A stretch of DNA of 64,000 nucleotides from a virus. The DNA lies in the IMG/VR virus record IMGVR_UViG_3300043410_001823, positions 21,338 to 85,337 of that record. One strand, given 5' to 3'. Position numbers and translations under genes: made by a program. The number at the start of each line of letters is the position of its first letter. Position 1 is the stretch's first letter. The notes beneath the pieces were generated by a model that did not search any database, was not told the DNA's origin, and was given only the letters and a program-made list of their open reading frames with translations. Shown here piece by piece: positions 1-6,983 of the stretch.

Positions 1-449
1 TTATTTGGTCCGTATGCACGAAGCTTTAGACAAGCTTCTCCACCATTTGCCTGTGAGCCCTTTTTCTTATCAGGCGTTGTATTTCCTTCACCTGTCCAAC
101 AAGTACCATCCCCGTTGTCTTCAAGAATAACACCAACGTGATCAATATCTCTGCCACCTGGAAAATTAAAAAATACTGGTGATCCAGGAAGTGGACGAGC
201 ACCCTTACCCGCCTTAACATACTGACCACTCTTCTTAAATGCTGCTACACCTGCGGGTGTATAAACAACACTTGGAATCTTAATTCCTGCTTGATTAAAA
301 CACCACATAACGAATGAACCACACCATGGCAAGAAGTTTGCCTTTGTGAATGCTCCATACTTTGTTTCGTTATCTTTTGGACCCTCTACGTATCCAATTT
401 CTTTTCTAATAACTTCTAGCAATAATGCTAGTGTACCTTTTTCTGCCAT
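1..449 (-). CDS. CHAP-domain endolysin (partial, C-terminus beyond window edge)
   Basis: Peptidoglycan hydrolase of the CHAP (NlpC/P60-like cysteine amidase/endopeptidase) family, probably the phage endolysin. 149 codons are visible from the ATG at 449, and the frame is still open at base 1. The catalytic Cys43 lies in PWCGSFVMWC, His104 in DIDHVGVI and a polar third residue near GEGNT (Glu121), in the usual CHAP order. The start is fixed by an AGGAGG box six bases upstream and by a near-perfect promoter (TTGACA, 18 bases, TATAAT). No signal peptide is visible, so export would depend on a holin. The missing C-terminus may hold a cell-wall-binding domain. Confidence 0.85.
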   Translation of the reverse strand, partial: MAEKGTLALLLEVIRKEIGYVEGPKDNETKYGAFTKANFLPWCGSFVMWCFNQAGIKIPSVVYTPAGVAAFKKSGQYVKAGKGARPLPGSPVFFNFPGGRDIDHVGVILEDNGDGTCWTGEGNTTPDKKKGSQANGGEACLKLRAYGPN

Positions 450-471
450 AAATCCTCCTAAGATTCATTTA

Positions 472-501
472 ATTATATCATTAAGCAGTCTTTGCTGTCA
501 A
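472..501 (-). promoter_or_regulatory. Promoter of the CHAP endolysin
   Basis: On the minus strand TTGACA (501-496) is followed after 18 bases by TATAAT (477-472), preceded by TG at the extended -10 position. Transcription should start near 465, giving a leader of about 16 bases containing AGGAGG. It is one of the best consensus matches in the window. Confidence 0.8.
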
Positions 502-756
502 CCTTATATGTGTTCTTATTCTATGACAATTAGCACAAACTACTTCACATTTTTCAATTTCTTTAGCAATTGCTTTCCAAGAAAATCCATCGTGAATCAT
601 TCTTGATATGTTATATTTTTTATTATGTAGATGATCAAAATCTAGGACAATGTGATTTGTTTCTCCACAGTCCGTACACCCACTGGCCTCTTTGATCTCT
701 GCCAGCTTTTTCTTAAACTGCTGCTTTTGTCTATGTAACAACTGCTTATCAGTCAT
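481..756 (-). CDS. Small HNH-type zinc-finger protein (putative nuclease)
   Basis: 91 residues. A CTDC pair (Cys27, Cys30), an LDFDH core (Asp41-His42) and a second CANCH cluster (Cys74, Cys77, His78) match the compact HNH endonuclease proteins common in phage genomes. The N-terminal third is a basic helix (RQKQQFKKKLAEIKE). Such proteins may be free-standing homing-type nucleases or packaging cofactors; which applies here is unknown. There is no Shine-Dalgarno sequence: the extended -10 motif at 763-771 ends only six bases before the ATG, so the mRNA is probably leaderless. Confidence 0.75.
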   Translation of the reverse strand: MTDKQLLHRQKQQFKKKLAEIKEASGCTDCGETNHIVLDFDHLHNKKYNISRMIHDGFSWKAIAKEIEKCEVVCANCHRIRTHIRLTAKTA

Positions 757-762
757 AAAAAC

Positions 763-771
763 ATTATATCA
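763..771 (-). promoter_or_regulatory. Extended -10 promoter for a leaderless HNH mRNA
   Basis: The minus strand reads TGATATAAT, then GTTTTT, then the ATG at 756. With the usual 6-7 bases from -10 to the start point, transcription begins at or one base from the ATG. No -35 box is evident. Confidence 0.65.
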
Positions 772-775
772 GGAT

Positions 776-867
776 ATAAAAAGCCCCACACAGGTAATTC
801 AAGCACGATGGCCCGTTGGTCATAAATATGGGTAACTAATCCATCTCTAAGGTCCTGTGTGGGGACT
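776..867 (-). ncRNA. Candidate structured small RNA with its own promoter
   Basis: The region holds no ORF. An 11-bp perfect inverted repeat (CCCCACACAGG at 864-854, CCTGTGTGGGG at 794-784) closes a loop of 59 bases. Inside it a GATGG/CCATC stem (845-841 with 811-807) and a CCC/GGG pair (832-830 with 814-812) can form. The closing stem is followed by CTTTTT (783-778), as in an intrinsic terminator. A TGATATAAT promoter motif (881-873) is placed so that transcription would begin around 866, just before the stem. A simple terminator for the upstream peroxidase gene is the alternative, but the loop is far longer than usual. It resembles no RNA family I recognise. Confidence 0.55.
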
Positions 868-872
868 ATATA

Positions 873-881
873 ATTATATCA
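873..881 (-). promoter_or_regulatory. Extended -10 promoter feeding the candidate small RNA
   Basis: TGATATAAT on the minus strand overlaps the last codons and stop of the glutathione peroxidase gene. Its predicted start (about 866) falls at the base of the structured element at 864-784, with no coding sequence before the HNH gene's own promoter. Confidence 0.55.
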
Positions 882-1341
882 GATTGTCTAAAATAAAAGC
901 ATCAATCATTTTTGGGTCAGCTGCTGGTCCAAAATTGTAAACCTTGCCATCAAACCCAATAAGGAACTTTTCAAAATTCCAGCCAATGTCGTGACCATCT
1001 TTGTAAGCACTCTTTAAATGTTTATATAGTGGGTGAGCATTGTCACCGTTGACATCGATCTTAGATGCAATTGTAAAAGTTATCTTATAAGTACTACAAA
1101 ATGATGAGATTTCTTCATCGGTACCTGGCTCCTGCTCTCCAAATTGATTGCATGGAAAAGCAATAATTTCAAGCCCCTTACTCTTATACTTTTCATATAA
1201 GTCTTGCAGTCCTAAATATTGTGGTGTAAAACCACACTTACTTGCCGTATTAACTATCAGTAGCATTTTGCCAGCGTAGTCTGATAGGTTTTTTGTTTCC
1301 CCTGAATTTGTAACAAAATCAAATTCATCATAATTGAACAT
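874..1341 (-). CDS. Glutathione peroxidase-like thiol peroxidase
   Basis: 155 residues, full length for bacterial GPx/BtuE-type peroxidases, which reduce hydrogen and organic peroxides using a thiol donor. The peroxidatic Cys36 lies in NTASKCGFTPQY, Gln70 in FPCNQFGEQEPG, and Trp121-Asn122 in GWNFEKFLI, completing the catalytic tetrad. Cys82 (SSFCSTYK) sits where thioredoxin-dependent members have their resolving cysteine, so thioredoxin rather than glutathione is the more likely reductant. AAGGAG precedes the ATG. It follows the tRNA by 22 bases and is probably co-transcribed with it. Such an enzyme is unusual in phages and looks host-derived, perhaps protecting infected cells from oxidative stress. 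Confidence 0.9.
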   Translation of the reverse strand: MFNYDEFDFVTNSGETKNLSDYAGKMLLIVNTASKCGFTPQYLGLQDLYEKYKSKGLEIIAFPCNQFGEQEPGTDEEISSFCSTYKITFTIASKIDVNGDNAHPLYKHLKSAYKDGHDIGWNFEKFLIGFDGKVYNFGPAADPKMIDAFILDNLI

Positions 1342-1363
1342 AGTTTTCTCCTTTTGTTATTTG

Positions 1364-1436
1364 CTGGTCCAGCAGGTCTCGATCCTGCGACATCCGAATT
1401 AACAGTTCGGCGCTCTACCAACTGAGCTATGGACCA
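1364..1436 (-). tRNA. tRNA-Asn (anticodon GTT)
   Basis: A full cloverleaf can be folded. The 7-bp acceptor stem is TGGTCCA (1436-1430) with TGGACCA (1371-1365). The D arm contains GCTC/GAGC, the anticodon stem is CCGAA/TTCGG with loop CTGTTAA (anticodon GTT), and the T stem is GCAGG/CCTGC. The discriminator base is G (1364), as expected for tRNA-Asn. CCA is not encoded. Confidence 0.95.
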
Positions 1437-1443
1437 ATTCCAT

Positions 1444-2331
1444 TTACGATACGTATCCGTATCCAAGCACCTTTGGAAGTGATGCTATCAAGGCGTCTAT
1501 CGTAGACGATCCTTTCTTTGCTACAAGCTTTGCTGCAACAACAGGAGTTGCAATAGATGTGCCAGTCACAGTGATCTTCCATCCTCCGTAAGAAATAATA
1601 TTCATATCTCCACGAGCAACAAGATCAAGTCCTGGACCGACATTGCTATAGGTTGCAAATGTATTGTCTGGCTTTAGTGCTGACACACTTTGTACACCAG
1701 GAACGCATGATGGAAATCCAATCATATTTTTCTTTCCATCGTTGCCAGTAGCTACAAATGTAGGGATGCTCTGCTGATTGAGAACTGCTACTGCACCCTC
1801 AAACACCTTATCTGTCGGACATATTCCTGCAGTAAAGTTTGAGCGAGATTGGCTAATAGATACAGCATCAATTCCGTACTTTGATGCATTCTTTGATACC
1901 CAGTTAATTGCTAGGTCAAGTGAAACATCATCGTTGCGAATCATTGAAAATGTGGGATATTTCTTAATGCTTGAAATTCTAATGAACACAATTTTTATAT
2001 TAGGATTAGACAATGATGCAACGGTGCTTACCTTATGTCCGTGGTCAATTCCAGTAATGTCATATGAGCTTGCTGCTGCAGACCCAGCGCCTTCTTGTTG
2101 GGTTAGTCCATTTGGACATCCTTCTGCGTAGTATTCTGTTTTACCAGTTCCCTTATTGATGACTGGTCCAGTTTTTTCAATAGTAAAGCATGCTTCATAG
2201 ATGACATTTGACATCTTTGCAGAGTCAATAGCTGTGTCAATAATGGCAATAACCTGTTGATCTTCTGCATGTGCTGTTTGTGATACTGACACTCCAAGTA
2301 CTAGTGCTAGTGCAATAGCAATCTTTTTCAT
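1444..2331 (-). CDS. Secreted subtilisin-like serine protease (S8)
   Basis: 295 residues. A Sec signal peptide (residues 1-22, ending AHA) precedes a compact subtilase domain with the catalytic triad in order: Asp32 (IAIIDTAID), His97 (DHGHKV, a shortened HGTHVAG motif) and Ser259 (GTSIATP). The oxyanion Asn is in VATGNDG. Four cysteines could form disulfides. There is no long propeptide and no cell-wall anchor. An exported protease is unusual in a phage. Sitting between the DUF885 peptidase and the lysis genes, it could trim surface proteins during lysis or block superinfection; both are inference. Family assignment is firm, substrate unknown. Confidence 0.9.
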   Translation of the reverse strand: MKKIAIALALVLGVSVSQTAHAEDQQVIAIIDTAIDSAKMSNVIYEACFTIEKTGPVINKGTGKTEYYAEGCPNGLTQQEGAGSAAASSYDITGIDHGHKVSTVASLSNPNIKIVFIRISSIKKYPTFSMIRNDDVSLDLAINWVSKNASKYGIDAVSISQSRSNFTAGICPTDKVFEGAVAVLNQQSIPTFVATGNDGKKNMIGFPSCVPGVQSVSALKPDNTFATYSNVGPGLDLVARGDMNIISYGGWKITVTGTSIATPVVAAKLVAKKGSSTIDALIASLPKVLGYGYVS

Positions 2332-2349
2332 TTATTTCTACCCCTTGTT

Positions 2350-2529
2350 TTAGTTTGTTGTTATATTGTCTTCTAATATTTTTAATACTGGGCAACATGG
2401 ATCTCCACCATCTTCCCATTCTTGCATTTCTTCTTCAGACATATATGGGTCACCATCATGTGTGCTGCAAAACGGGTCAGACACCCACTTCTGCTCAACA
2501 CCATACTCTAGCCACTCAATAAAGTCCAT
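2350..2529 (-). CDS. Small acidic protein of unknown function
   Basis: 59 residues when begun at the ATG at 2529, which has GGGAG five bases upstream. A GTG at 2547 overlapping the preceding stop would add six residues but has no ribosome-binding site. The protein is acidic with two aromatic-rich segments (DFIEWLEYGVEQKW) and conserved-looking Cys/His positions (DPFCSTHDGDPYM, GGDPCC). I recall similar small proteins in other actinobacterial phages but no function. It lies between the DUF885 peptidase and the subtilase. Confidence 0.7.
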   Translation of the reverse strand: MDFIEWLEYGVEQKWVSDPFCSTHDGDPYMSEEEMQEWEDGGDPCCPVLKILEDNITTN

Positions 2530-2543
2530 TTTTTCTCCCATAA

Positions 2544-4196
2544 TCACTTACCATCCCATTTTAGCAGTTCTTCCTTGAGCATGTCAAGTCCCATTGGGCC
2601 TAATTTTAATGCGTACATATGAAACTTTTTTAGATCAAATTTATTGCCAAGGCGCTTTTTAGCATCTTCACGAGCATCAAGCCATACCTTTTCACCAAGC
2701 TTATAAGTAATTGCCTGTCCTGCCCAAGAAATATATCTATTTACTTCGCTAACAGCATAGCTATGATTTAATAAAGCTTTTTCTTTCATATATTCTACAG
2801 CAAGTTCTGGTGTCCAAATTTGTCCATCACCATCTGGATATTTATATCCTAGATGAAGTCCAACATCAACAACCATTCTTGCTGCCCTCATTGCTTGGCA
2901 CATTAGATATCCCATTTTATATCCTGGCTTATCAAAATAACCAAGTTCATCCATTAATTTTTCAGAGTAAAGTGCCCAGCCTTCACCGTAACCACTATTC
3001 CATGCGTACTCTCTTTGATACACACTTAATGTTTCTTTATTTAGTGTAGAGGTTGCAATTTGCATATGGTGCCCAGGAACGGATTCATGAAACCATGTAG
3101 AATAATTTTCCCAGGTTGTAAATTTAGTTCGACCTAAAGTAGGATAGTAAGTTTTACCTGGACGCTGTAGATCATCTGATGGACCTTTATAATACGGAGA
3201 CTCATCAATAGTATCCTCATCCATAACGACTTCACATTTTTTAATAGCAACGGGAATTGTAAAATACTTTCCACTCATATCTTTAATAGCTTTAGAGGTA
3301 ACACCCTCTAAAAAAGCTTTAAAGTTATCTACACCCTCTATGATATATTCTGGATCATTGTTTAGTATCTTAGAAAAATCACTTAGCTTTGTAGCATTTG
3401 GATCAATCTGCTTTCCAACTTCCCACATTTGCTCATTAATAAGAGATAGCTCATGCATACCGTCATAATAAACTTTTTTCGGATCAATAGTCAGTCCACT
3501 TTGATCTTTTACTGTCTTAATATATCTTTGCTTGCCAACTCTCCAGTTTTCTTCTGCAAGTGGCTTATACTTTGCTTCAAGCCAAGCTGATAGCTGTTCA
3601 AAAGCCATCTCAGCCTCTCTCGCAGCTTTCATTAATCTCTTATCATCTTTATCTACTGTTTCTGCATATTTTGATATTTTACCGTCTGATAAATTATTTA
3701 AAATAGCAATGACAAAATCAATTCTCATTTTAGCATTTGAGTGACCCTTAGACTGAATTATCTTTAAGGAATGTGCCCATTGGTTTAAGGCTACTGGCAT
3801 CTTTTCCAAACGCTTTATAATGTTTAAAACATCTTTACGGGTGTCCTTAGGCATAACCTCAAAAACCTCAAAAAGGCTTTGCGCTTCAGAAAACACGGAA
3901 CCAAAGTAAGTATAAGGCCAAAGATCATCTGCATCATTAATATAGTTATCCATATCTATTAGGATAATCTTTTTAGCTAATTCATCGTAATAGTCCATAG
4001 GCTCTGCAGCCTCAATTTTCTTTTTATATGATTTTACAATTTTAAGAAAAGGGTCTACATCATGATAGCTATAGTCATTCCAGCTATCATTTTGGTCTTT
4101 AATGTTTGCATAGGAAGATGCGATTGCATCATGTTCTAGACTTTTAGTATAGTACTCTTCGCACAAACCAAAAATAACAGATCGTGATTTTGGCAA
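2544..4196 (-). CDS. DUF885-family metallopeptidase-like protein
   Basis: About 550 residues, matching full-length bacterial DUF885 proteins. The family hallmark HESVPGHHMQ starts at His370 and is followed about 30 residues later by GYGEGWALYSEKL, which supplies a downstream Glu in the manner of zinc peptidases. No signal peptide. I place the start at the TTG at 4196, because AGGAGGGG lies six bases upstream; the longer frame reaching 4253 begins inside what looks like the -35 box of the promoter. The last codons overlap the next small gene. DUF885 enzymes are rarely reported in phages, and the substrate (peptides, possibly cell-wall peptides) is unknown. Confidence 0.8.
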   Translation of the reverse strand: MPKSRSVIFGLCEEYYTKSLEHDAIASSYANIKDQNDSWNDYSYHDVDPFLKIVKSYKKKIEAAEPMDYYDELAKKIILIDMDNYINDADDLWPYTYFGSVFSEAQSLFEVFEVMPKDTRKDVLNIIKRLEKMPVALNQWAHSLKIIQSKGHSNAKMRIDFVIAILNNLSDGKISKYAETVDKDDKRLMKAAREAEMAFEQLSAWLEAKYKPLAEENWRVGKQRYIKTVKDQSGLTIDPKKVYYDGMHELSLINEQMWEVGKQIDPNATKLSDFSKILNNDPEYIIEGVDNFKAFLEGVTSKAIKDMSGKYFTIPVAIKKCEVVMDEDTIDESPYYKGPSDDLQRPGKTYYPTLGRTKFTTWENYSTWFHESVPGHHMQIATSTLNKETLSVYQREYAWNSGYGEGWALYSEKLMDELGYFDKPGYKMGYLMCQAMRAARMVVDVGLHLGYKYPDGDGQIWTPELAVEYMKEKALLNHSYAVSEVNRYISWAGQAITYKLGEKVWLDAREDAKKRLGNKFDLKKFHMYALKLGPMGLDMLKEELLKWDGK

Positions 4197-4202
4197 CGGA
4201 AA

Positions 4203-4253
4203 CCCCTCCTGGTCAAGTATATCTAGTATACCATCAACTAGGAGGGGCGTCAA
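4203..4253 (-). promoter_or_regulatory. Promoter inside an RBS-sequestering hairpin
   Basis: On the minus strand TTGACG (4253-4248), 17 bases, then TATACT with an upstream TGG (4233-4225) forms a good promoter. CCCCTCCT (4247-4240) is perfectly complementary to the Shine-Dalgarno stretch AGGAGGGG (4210-4203) of the DUF885 gene. RNA reading through from upstream would fold the site shut; RNA started here (about 4218) lacks the blocking strand. Confidence 0.65.
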
Positions 4254-4265
4254 TTAAGCTTAGAT

Positions 4266-4562
4266 TTAAGCCTTAGCCTTAGCTCTACGCTTTTCAACAA
4301 CCATATCTTCTACAGTAACTGCATTTTTGTCTGTAGTAGAAAATGCTGAATTAATCTCATCCGCTGTTAGCTTTCCGTCATCCATAAATGCACGAGCAAG
4401 TTTCTCAACTACCGCTGCTACTGCTGTCAGTCCAGCAACTGTAATAGCTTTGACTGTAGAAATGCCAGCAATTGCACCAGCGCCAATTACAGCAAGACCA
4501 TTGGCAGCAAACACCGCAACAATACGCATTAGAATGTTCCAAATATTTTTGACACCATTCAT
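4266..4562 (-). CDS. Small membrane protein, holin candidate
   Basis: 98 residues. Residues 8-55 are almost entirely hydrophobic or small (RIVAVFAANGLAVIGAGAIAGI onward), enough for two membrane segments. They are followed by an acidic stretch MDDGKLTADEI reminiscent of a calcium-binding loop and a basic tail (EKRRAKAKA). A positively charged tail after membrane helices is typical of holins, and the gene pairs with a second small membrane protein whose stop codon overlaps its start (TAATG). AGGAG stands eight bases before the ATG. Holin function is inferred from topology and position near the endolysin. Confidence 0.6.
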   Translation of the reverse strand: MNGVKNIWNILMRIVAVFAANGLAVIGAGAIAGISTVKAITVAGLTAVAAVVEKLARAFMDDGKLTADEINSAFSTTDKNAVTVEDMVVEKRRAKAKA

Positions 4563-4732
4563 TATTCGTCTCCTCTATTCCTAATTGGATAAGTTAATAT
4601 CCAAGTTATAGTAGTTAAAATAATTCCATAACCAACAACTGCTTTGGCACTACCGTCCAAAACAACCCAAGCAATAAACATGCCTAGGAGGGTCCACTGT
4701 TGATCAAGAATATCTTTTAGTAGTTTTACCAT
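4562..4732 (-). CDS. 56-residue two-helix membrane protein (holin or antiholin candidate)
   Basis: Short gene with ATG at 4732 preceded by AAGGAGG and a TAA stop that shares one base with the next ATG. Two hydrophobic segments (residues about 13-25 and 32-48) flank a short LDGSAK turn, and the protein ends with charged YPIRNRGDE. Overlaps at both ends (7 bases with the PA14 gene, 1 base with the following holin candidate) argue for a translated, coupled gene. It may act with the 98-residue protein as a two-component holin system; this is inference. Confidence 0.7.
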   Translation of the reverse strand: MVKLLKDILDQQWTLLGMFIAWVVLDGSAKAVVGYGIILTTITWILTYPIRNRGDE

Positions 4733-6888
4733 CTTTCATTCCTCCTTGAACCGCCTGAGTTTGTACCCCCACTTGGTCCAGATGAACCACCACCTGTTGG
4801 TGCTGATCCACCAGTTGCAACACCTACAGCATTTAAAGCTGCTCCTGCTGCCACTACTGTTGCCACAACCATCTTGGTTGCTTCTTCTCTTTCTGCTGGA
4901 GACATATCTGCTCCAATGCTTCCAAGAGCTGCCAAAGCTGCTCCAGGATCTGATAATGCTGTTGATAATAATGCTGCTGGGTCTGAAACTAATTCAACCT
5001 GAGCAGCAACTTCAGCTGTTATAACGACTGCGCTTCCATTTTCATCAGTTCTAACATCTACTGGTGTTGCTGGTGGAAGGTCAGAATATGAAATACCAGA
5101 AGCTTTTATATCTGCTGAGGATATTGCTTGGCCTGGTTGTAAGCTTGCTATTAGATTTTCTACTACTACTTCTTTTTGTGCCTCTGTTAACTTGCCATCT
5201 TCAGCTGCCTTTTTTAACGCATCTGCTTCTGCTTTAGCTTTAGCTGCTTCTTCAGCTTTTTTAGTTTCTAATGCTTTGGCTTCTTCCTCAGCTTTTGCCT
5301 TTGCTTCAGCTTCTGCTTTAATTTTTGCTTCTTCAATGGCTAATCTTTCTGCTTCTGCTTTTGCATCTGCTTCTGCCTTGGCTTTAGCTTCTGCTTCTGC
5401 TGCTAAGCGATCAGCCTCAGCTTTAGCTTCAGCATCAGCCTTGGCTTTGGCTTCTTCTTCTGCTTTCTTTGCAGCCTCTTCAGCAGCAATTCTCTCTGCC
5501 TCTAATCTTTGTGCCTCAGCTTCGGCAGCAAGTCTATCTGCCTCAGCCTTTGCTGCAGCTTCCGCTGCTGCTTTTGCCTCTGCTTCAGCTTTAATTCTTG
5601 CTTGTTCTGCTGCATATGCTTCTGCTGCAGCAACTCTTGCAGCTTCCGCTGCTATCGCTGCCTGTCTAGCAATCTCTGCTTGTCTTGCTTCTTCAGCAAT
5701 CCTTGCTCTTTCTGCTTCTTCGGCAGCAAGTGTAGAGGCTACTAATGTTTGTGCTGTTGTAACATTATTATTCATTATTGTAACTGCAATATCTACTGCT
5801 AAAAGTGCAGATACTAGATTATTTTTTGCAGTTGTAAGATTGGTTTGTGCTTCTGTTAAATCTGCTTCTGCTACTTCAAGATCTGTTTCTAATACATCAA
5901 GCGTTGCCTGAGCAACTTGAAAATCTGTTTGTGCTGTTTGTAATGTAGCAATCTGTTCTGGTGTTGCAGATGTAGTAGAAAATTCAGATGCAGGAATTAC
6001 TGACCACGATCCATCTCCGTTATATCTCATCAATGCAACCGATGCTCCACCGCCATTTTCATAAAACCAAAATTCAAAATCTTTACCAACTCCTGCTGTT
6101 GTTTGAACTGCAGCAGTTGATCCACCACCACCCTTGTCATACCAATCATTAATGACTAGTTGTCCATCTAAATATAATTTTGTTCCATCATCTGCTGGTG
6201 CATAAATCCACTGTGTCCCAGTATATTGTGGAGTCCAAATCCCTTCCCACTTAACTTGAAAATCTTCAGGATACGTATTAGCAGGCCCTCCACCGCCCCA
6301 AGGCTCATTAATACCATTTGTATCAGTAGTTACAGATACAACAGTTCCTGCCCCTTGTGGAGGAGCATTGTTATATCCACGATCTTGATAAACCGTCATT
6401 GTCAATCCAGGAGATGTGTTTGCTTCTACAACTGCTGTTGCTGAATCAACTATCGATACTTTTACTTCAACTACAGCTGTTTGTGAATCTACTGCTATTT
6501 GAGATATTTGTACATCTTGTTGAGCCACTTCTACAGATACCGTTGCAGAATCAACCTGAGCCATAGCCACAGTAGCACTATCTACTACTGCTTGAGCCTG
6601 ATCAATAGAAACCTGTGCCTGTGCGATAGTGGCTGTAATTGTTTCTGTAGGCTGTGTAATGGCTTGTGCTTGTGTTTCTATGGTTGCCGTTGTACTTTCA
6701 GCCTGAGTTATTGCAGATTGTGCTGACTCTATAATGGCTGTTGGTGTTATTGTTGCTGTAGATGTATCTGATGTAGAAGGTGACACCTGTACGGTAATTT
6801 CATCAGCAATAGCTGTTTCAGAAGGTGAAAAGATTAGCCATAGTGTGACTAATAATCCAACTAAACTAAACTTAAACAGGGTCTTAAT
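4726..6888 (-). CDS. Secreted PA14-domain protein with long Ala/Glu coiled coil
   Basis: A signal peptide appears only if translation begins at the ATT codon at 6888: it lies in frame, has GGAG six bases upstream and gives a basic start, a hydrophobic core (LVGLLVTLWLIF) and a cleavage site near AIADE. The total is then 720 residues; the first conventional start is GTG at 6786. Order of parts: Thr/Ala/Gln-rich repeats to about residue 160, a PA14-type beta domain (about 162-305, with WEGIWTPQYTG and ADDGTKLYLDG), a heptad-like Ala/Glu/Lys coiled coil (about 380-560), then a Gly/Ser tail ending RRNERW. PA14 domains often bind carbohydrate. It may act at the host surface or in lysis. Confidence 0.8.
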   Translation of the reverse strand: MKTLFKFSLVGLLVTLWLIFSPSETAIADEITVQVSPSTSDTSTATITPTAIIESAQSAITQAESTTATIETQAQAITQPTETITATIAQAQVSIDQAQAVVDSATVAMAQVDSATVSVEVAQQDVQISQIAVDSQTAVVEVKVSIVDSATAVVEANTSPGLTMTVYQDRGYNNAPPQGAGTVVSVTTDTNGINEPWGGGGPANTYPEDFQVKWEGIWTPQYTGTQWIYAPADDGTKLYLDGQLVINDWYDKGGGGSTAAVQTTAGVGKDFEFWFYENGGGASVALMRYNGDGSWSVIPASEFSTTSATPEQIATLQTAQTDFQVAQATLDVLETDLEVAEADLTEAQTNLTTAKNNLVSALLAVDIAVTIMNNNVTTAQTLVASTLAAEEAERARIAEEARQAEIARQAAIAAEAARVAAAEAYAAEQARIKAEAEAKAAAEAAAKAEADRLAAEAEAQRLEAERIAAEEAAKKAEEEAKAKADAEAKAEADRLAAEAEAKAKAEADAKAEAERLAIEEAKIKAEAEAKAKAEEEAKALETKKAEEAAKAKAEADALKKAAEDGKLTEAQKEVVVENLIASLQPGQAISSADIKASGISYSDLPPATPVDVRTDENGSAVVITAEVAAQVELVSDPAALLSTALSDPGAALAALGSIGADMSPAEREEATKMVVATVVAAGAALNAVGVATGGSAPTGGGSSGPSGGTNSGGSRRNERW

Positions 6889-6924
6889 TTTTCTCTCCTA
6901 AGGGGTCGTAAGAGTATTAAGATA

Positions 6925-6933
6925 ATTATAACA
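6925..6933 (-). promoter_or_regulatory. Extended -10 promoter of the PA14 gene
   Basis: TGTTATAAT on the minus strand, directly after the terminator of the upstream gene. The predicted leader is about 30 bases and contains TAGGAGAG. Confidence 0.6.
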
Positions 6934-6936
6934 CAA

Positions 6937-6968
6937 AATAAAAAGGGAGCCAGCGTTAACTGACTCCC
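6937..6968 (-). terminator. Intrinsic terminator after the secreted surface protein
   Basis: GGGAGTCAG (6968-6960) pairs with CTGGCTCCC (6953-6945), one G-U pair, loop of six bases, followed by TTTTTATTTTG. A clear Rho-independent terminator for the minus-strand gene ending at 6984. Confidence 0.85.
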
Positions 6969-6983
6969 TTAATATAGTTAAGA

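Noticed and set aside
1257-1466. 69-residue minus-strand frame with an IAQLVERR-like stretch
   Set aside because: It is the translation of the tRNA-Asn gene (1364-1436), a well-known false protein pattern, and it overlaps the peroxidase and subtilase genes out of frame.
4196-4253. N-terminal extension of the DUF885 protein to the TTG at 4253
   Set aside because: That TTG is the first half of the -35 hexamer TTGACG, has no ribosome-binding site, and the transcript from this promoter starts downstream of it.
5192-5911. 239-residue Ala/Ser-rich plus-strand frame
   Set aside because: It mirrors the Ala/Glu/Lys coiled coil of the PA14 protein; such low-complexity codons leave the opposite strand open. 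No start signals.
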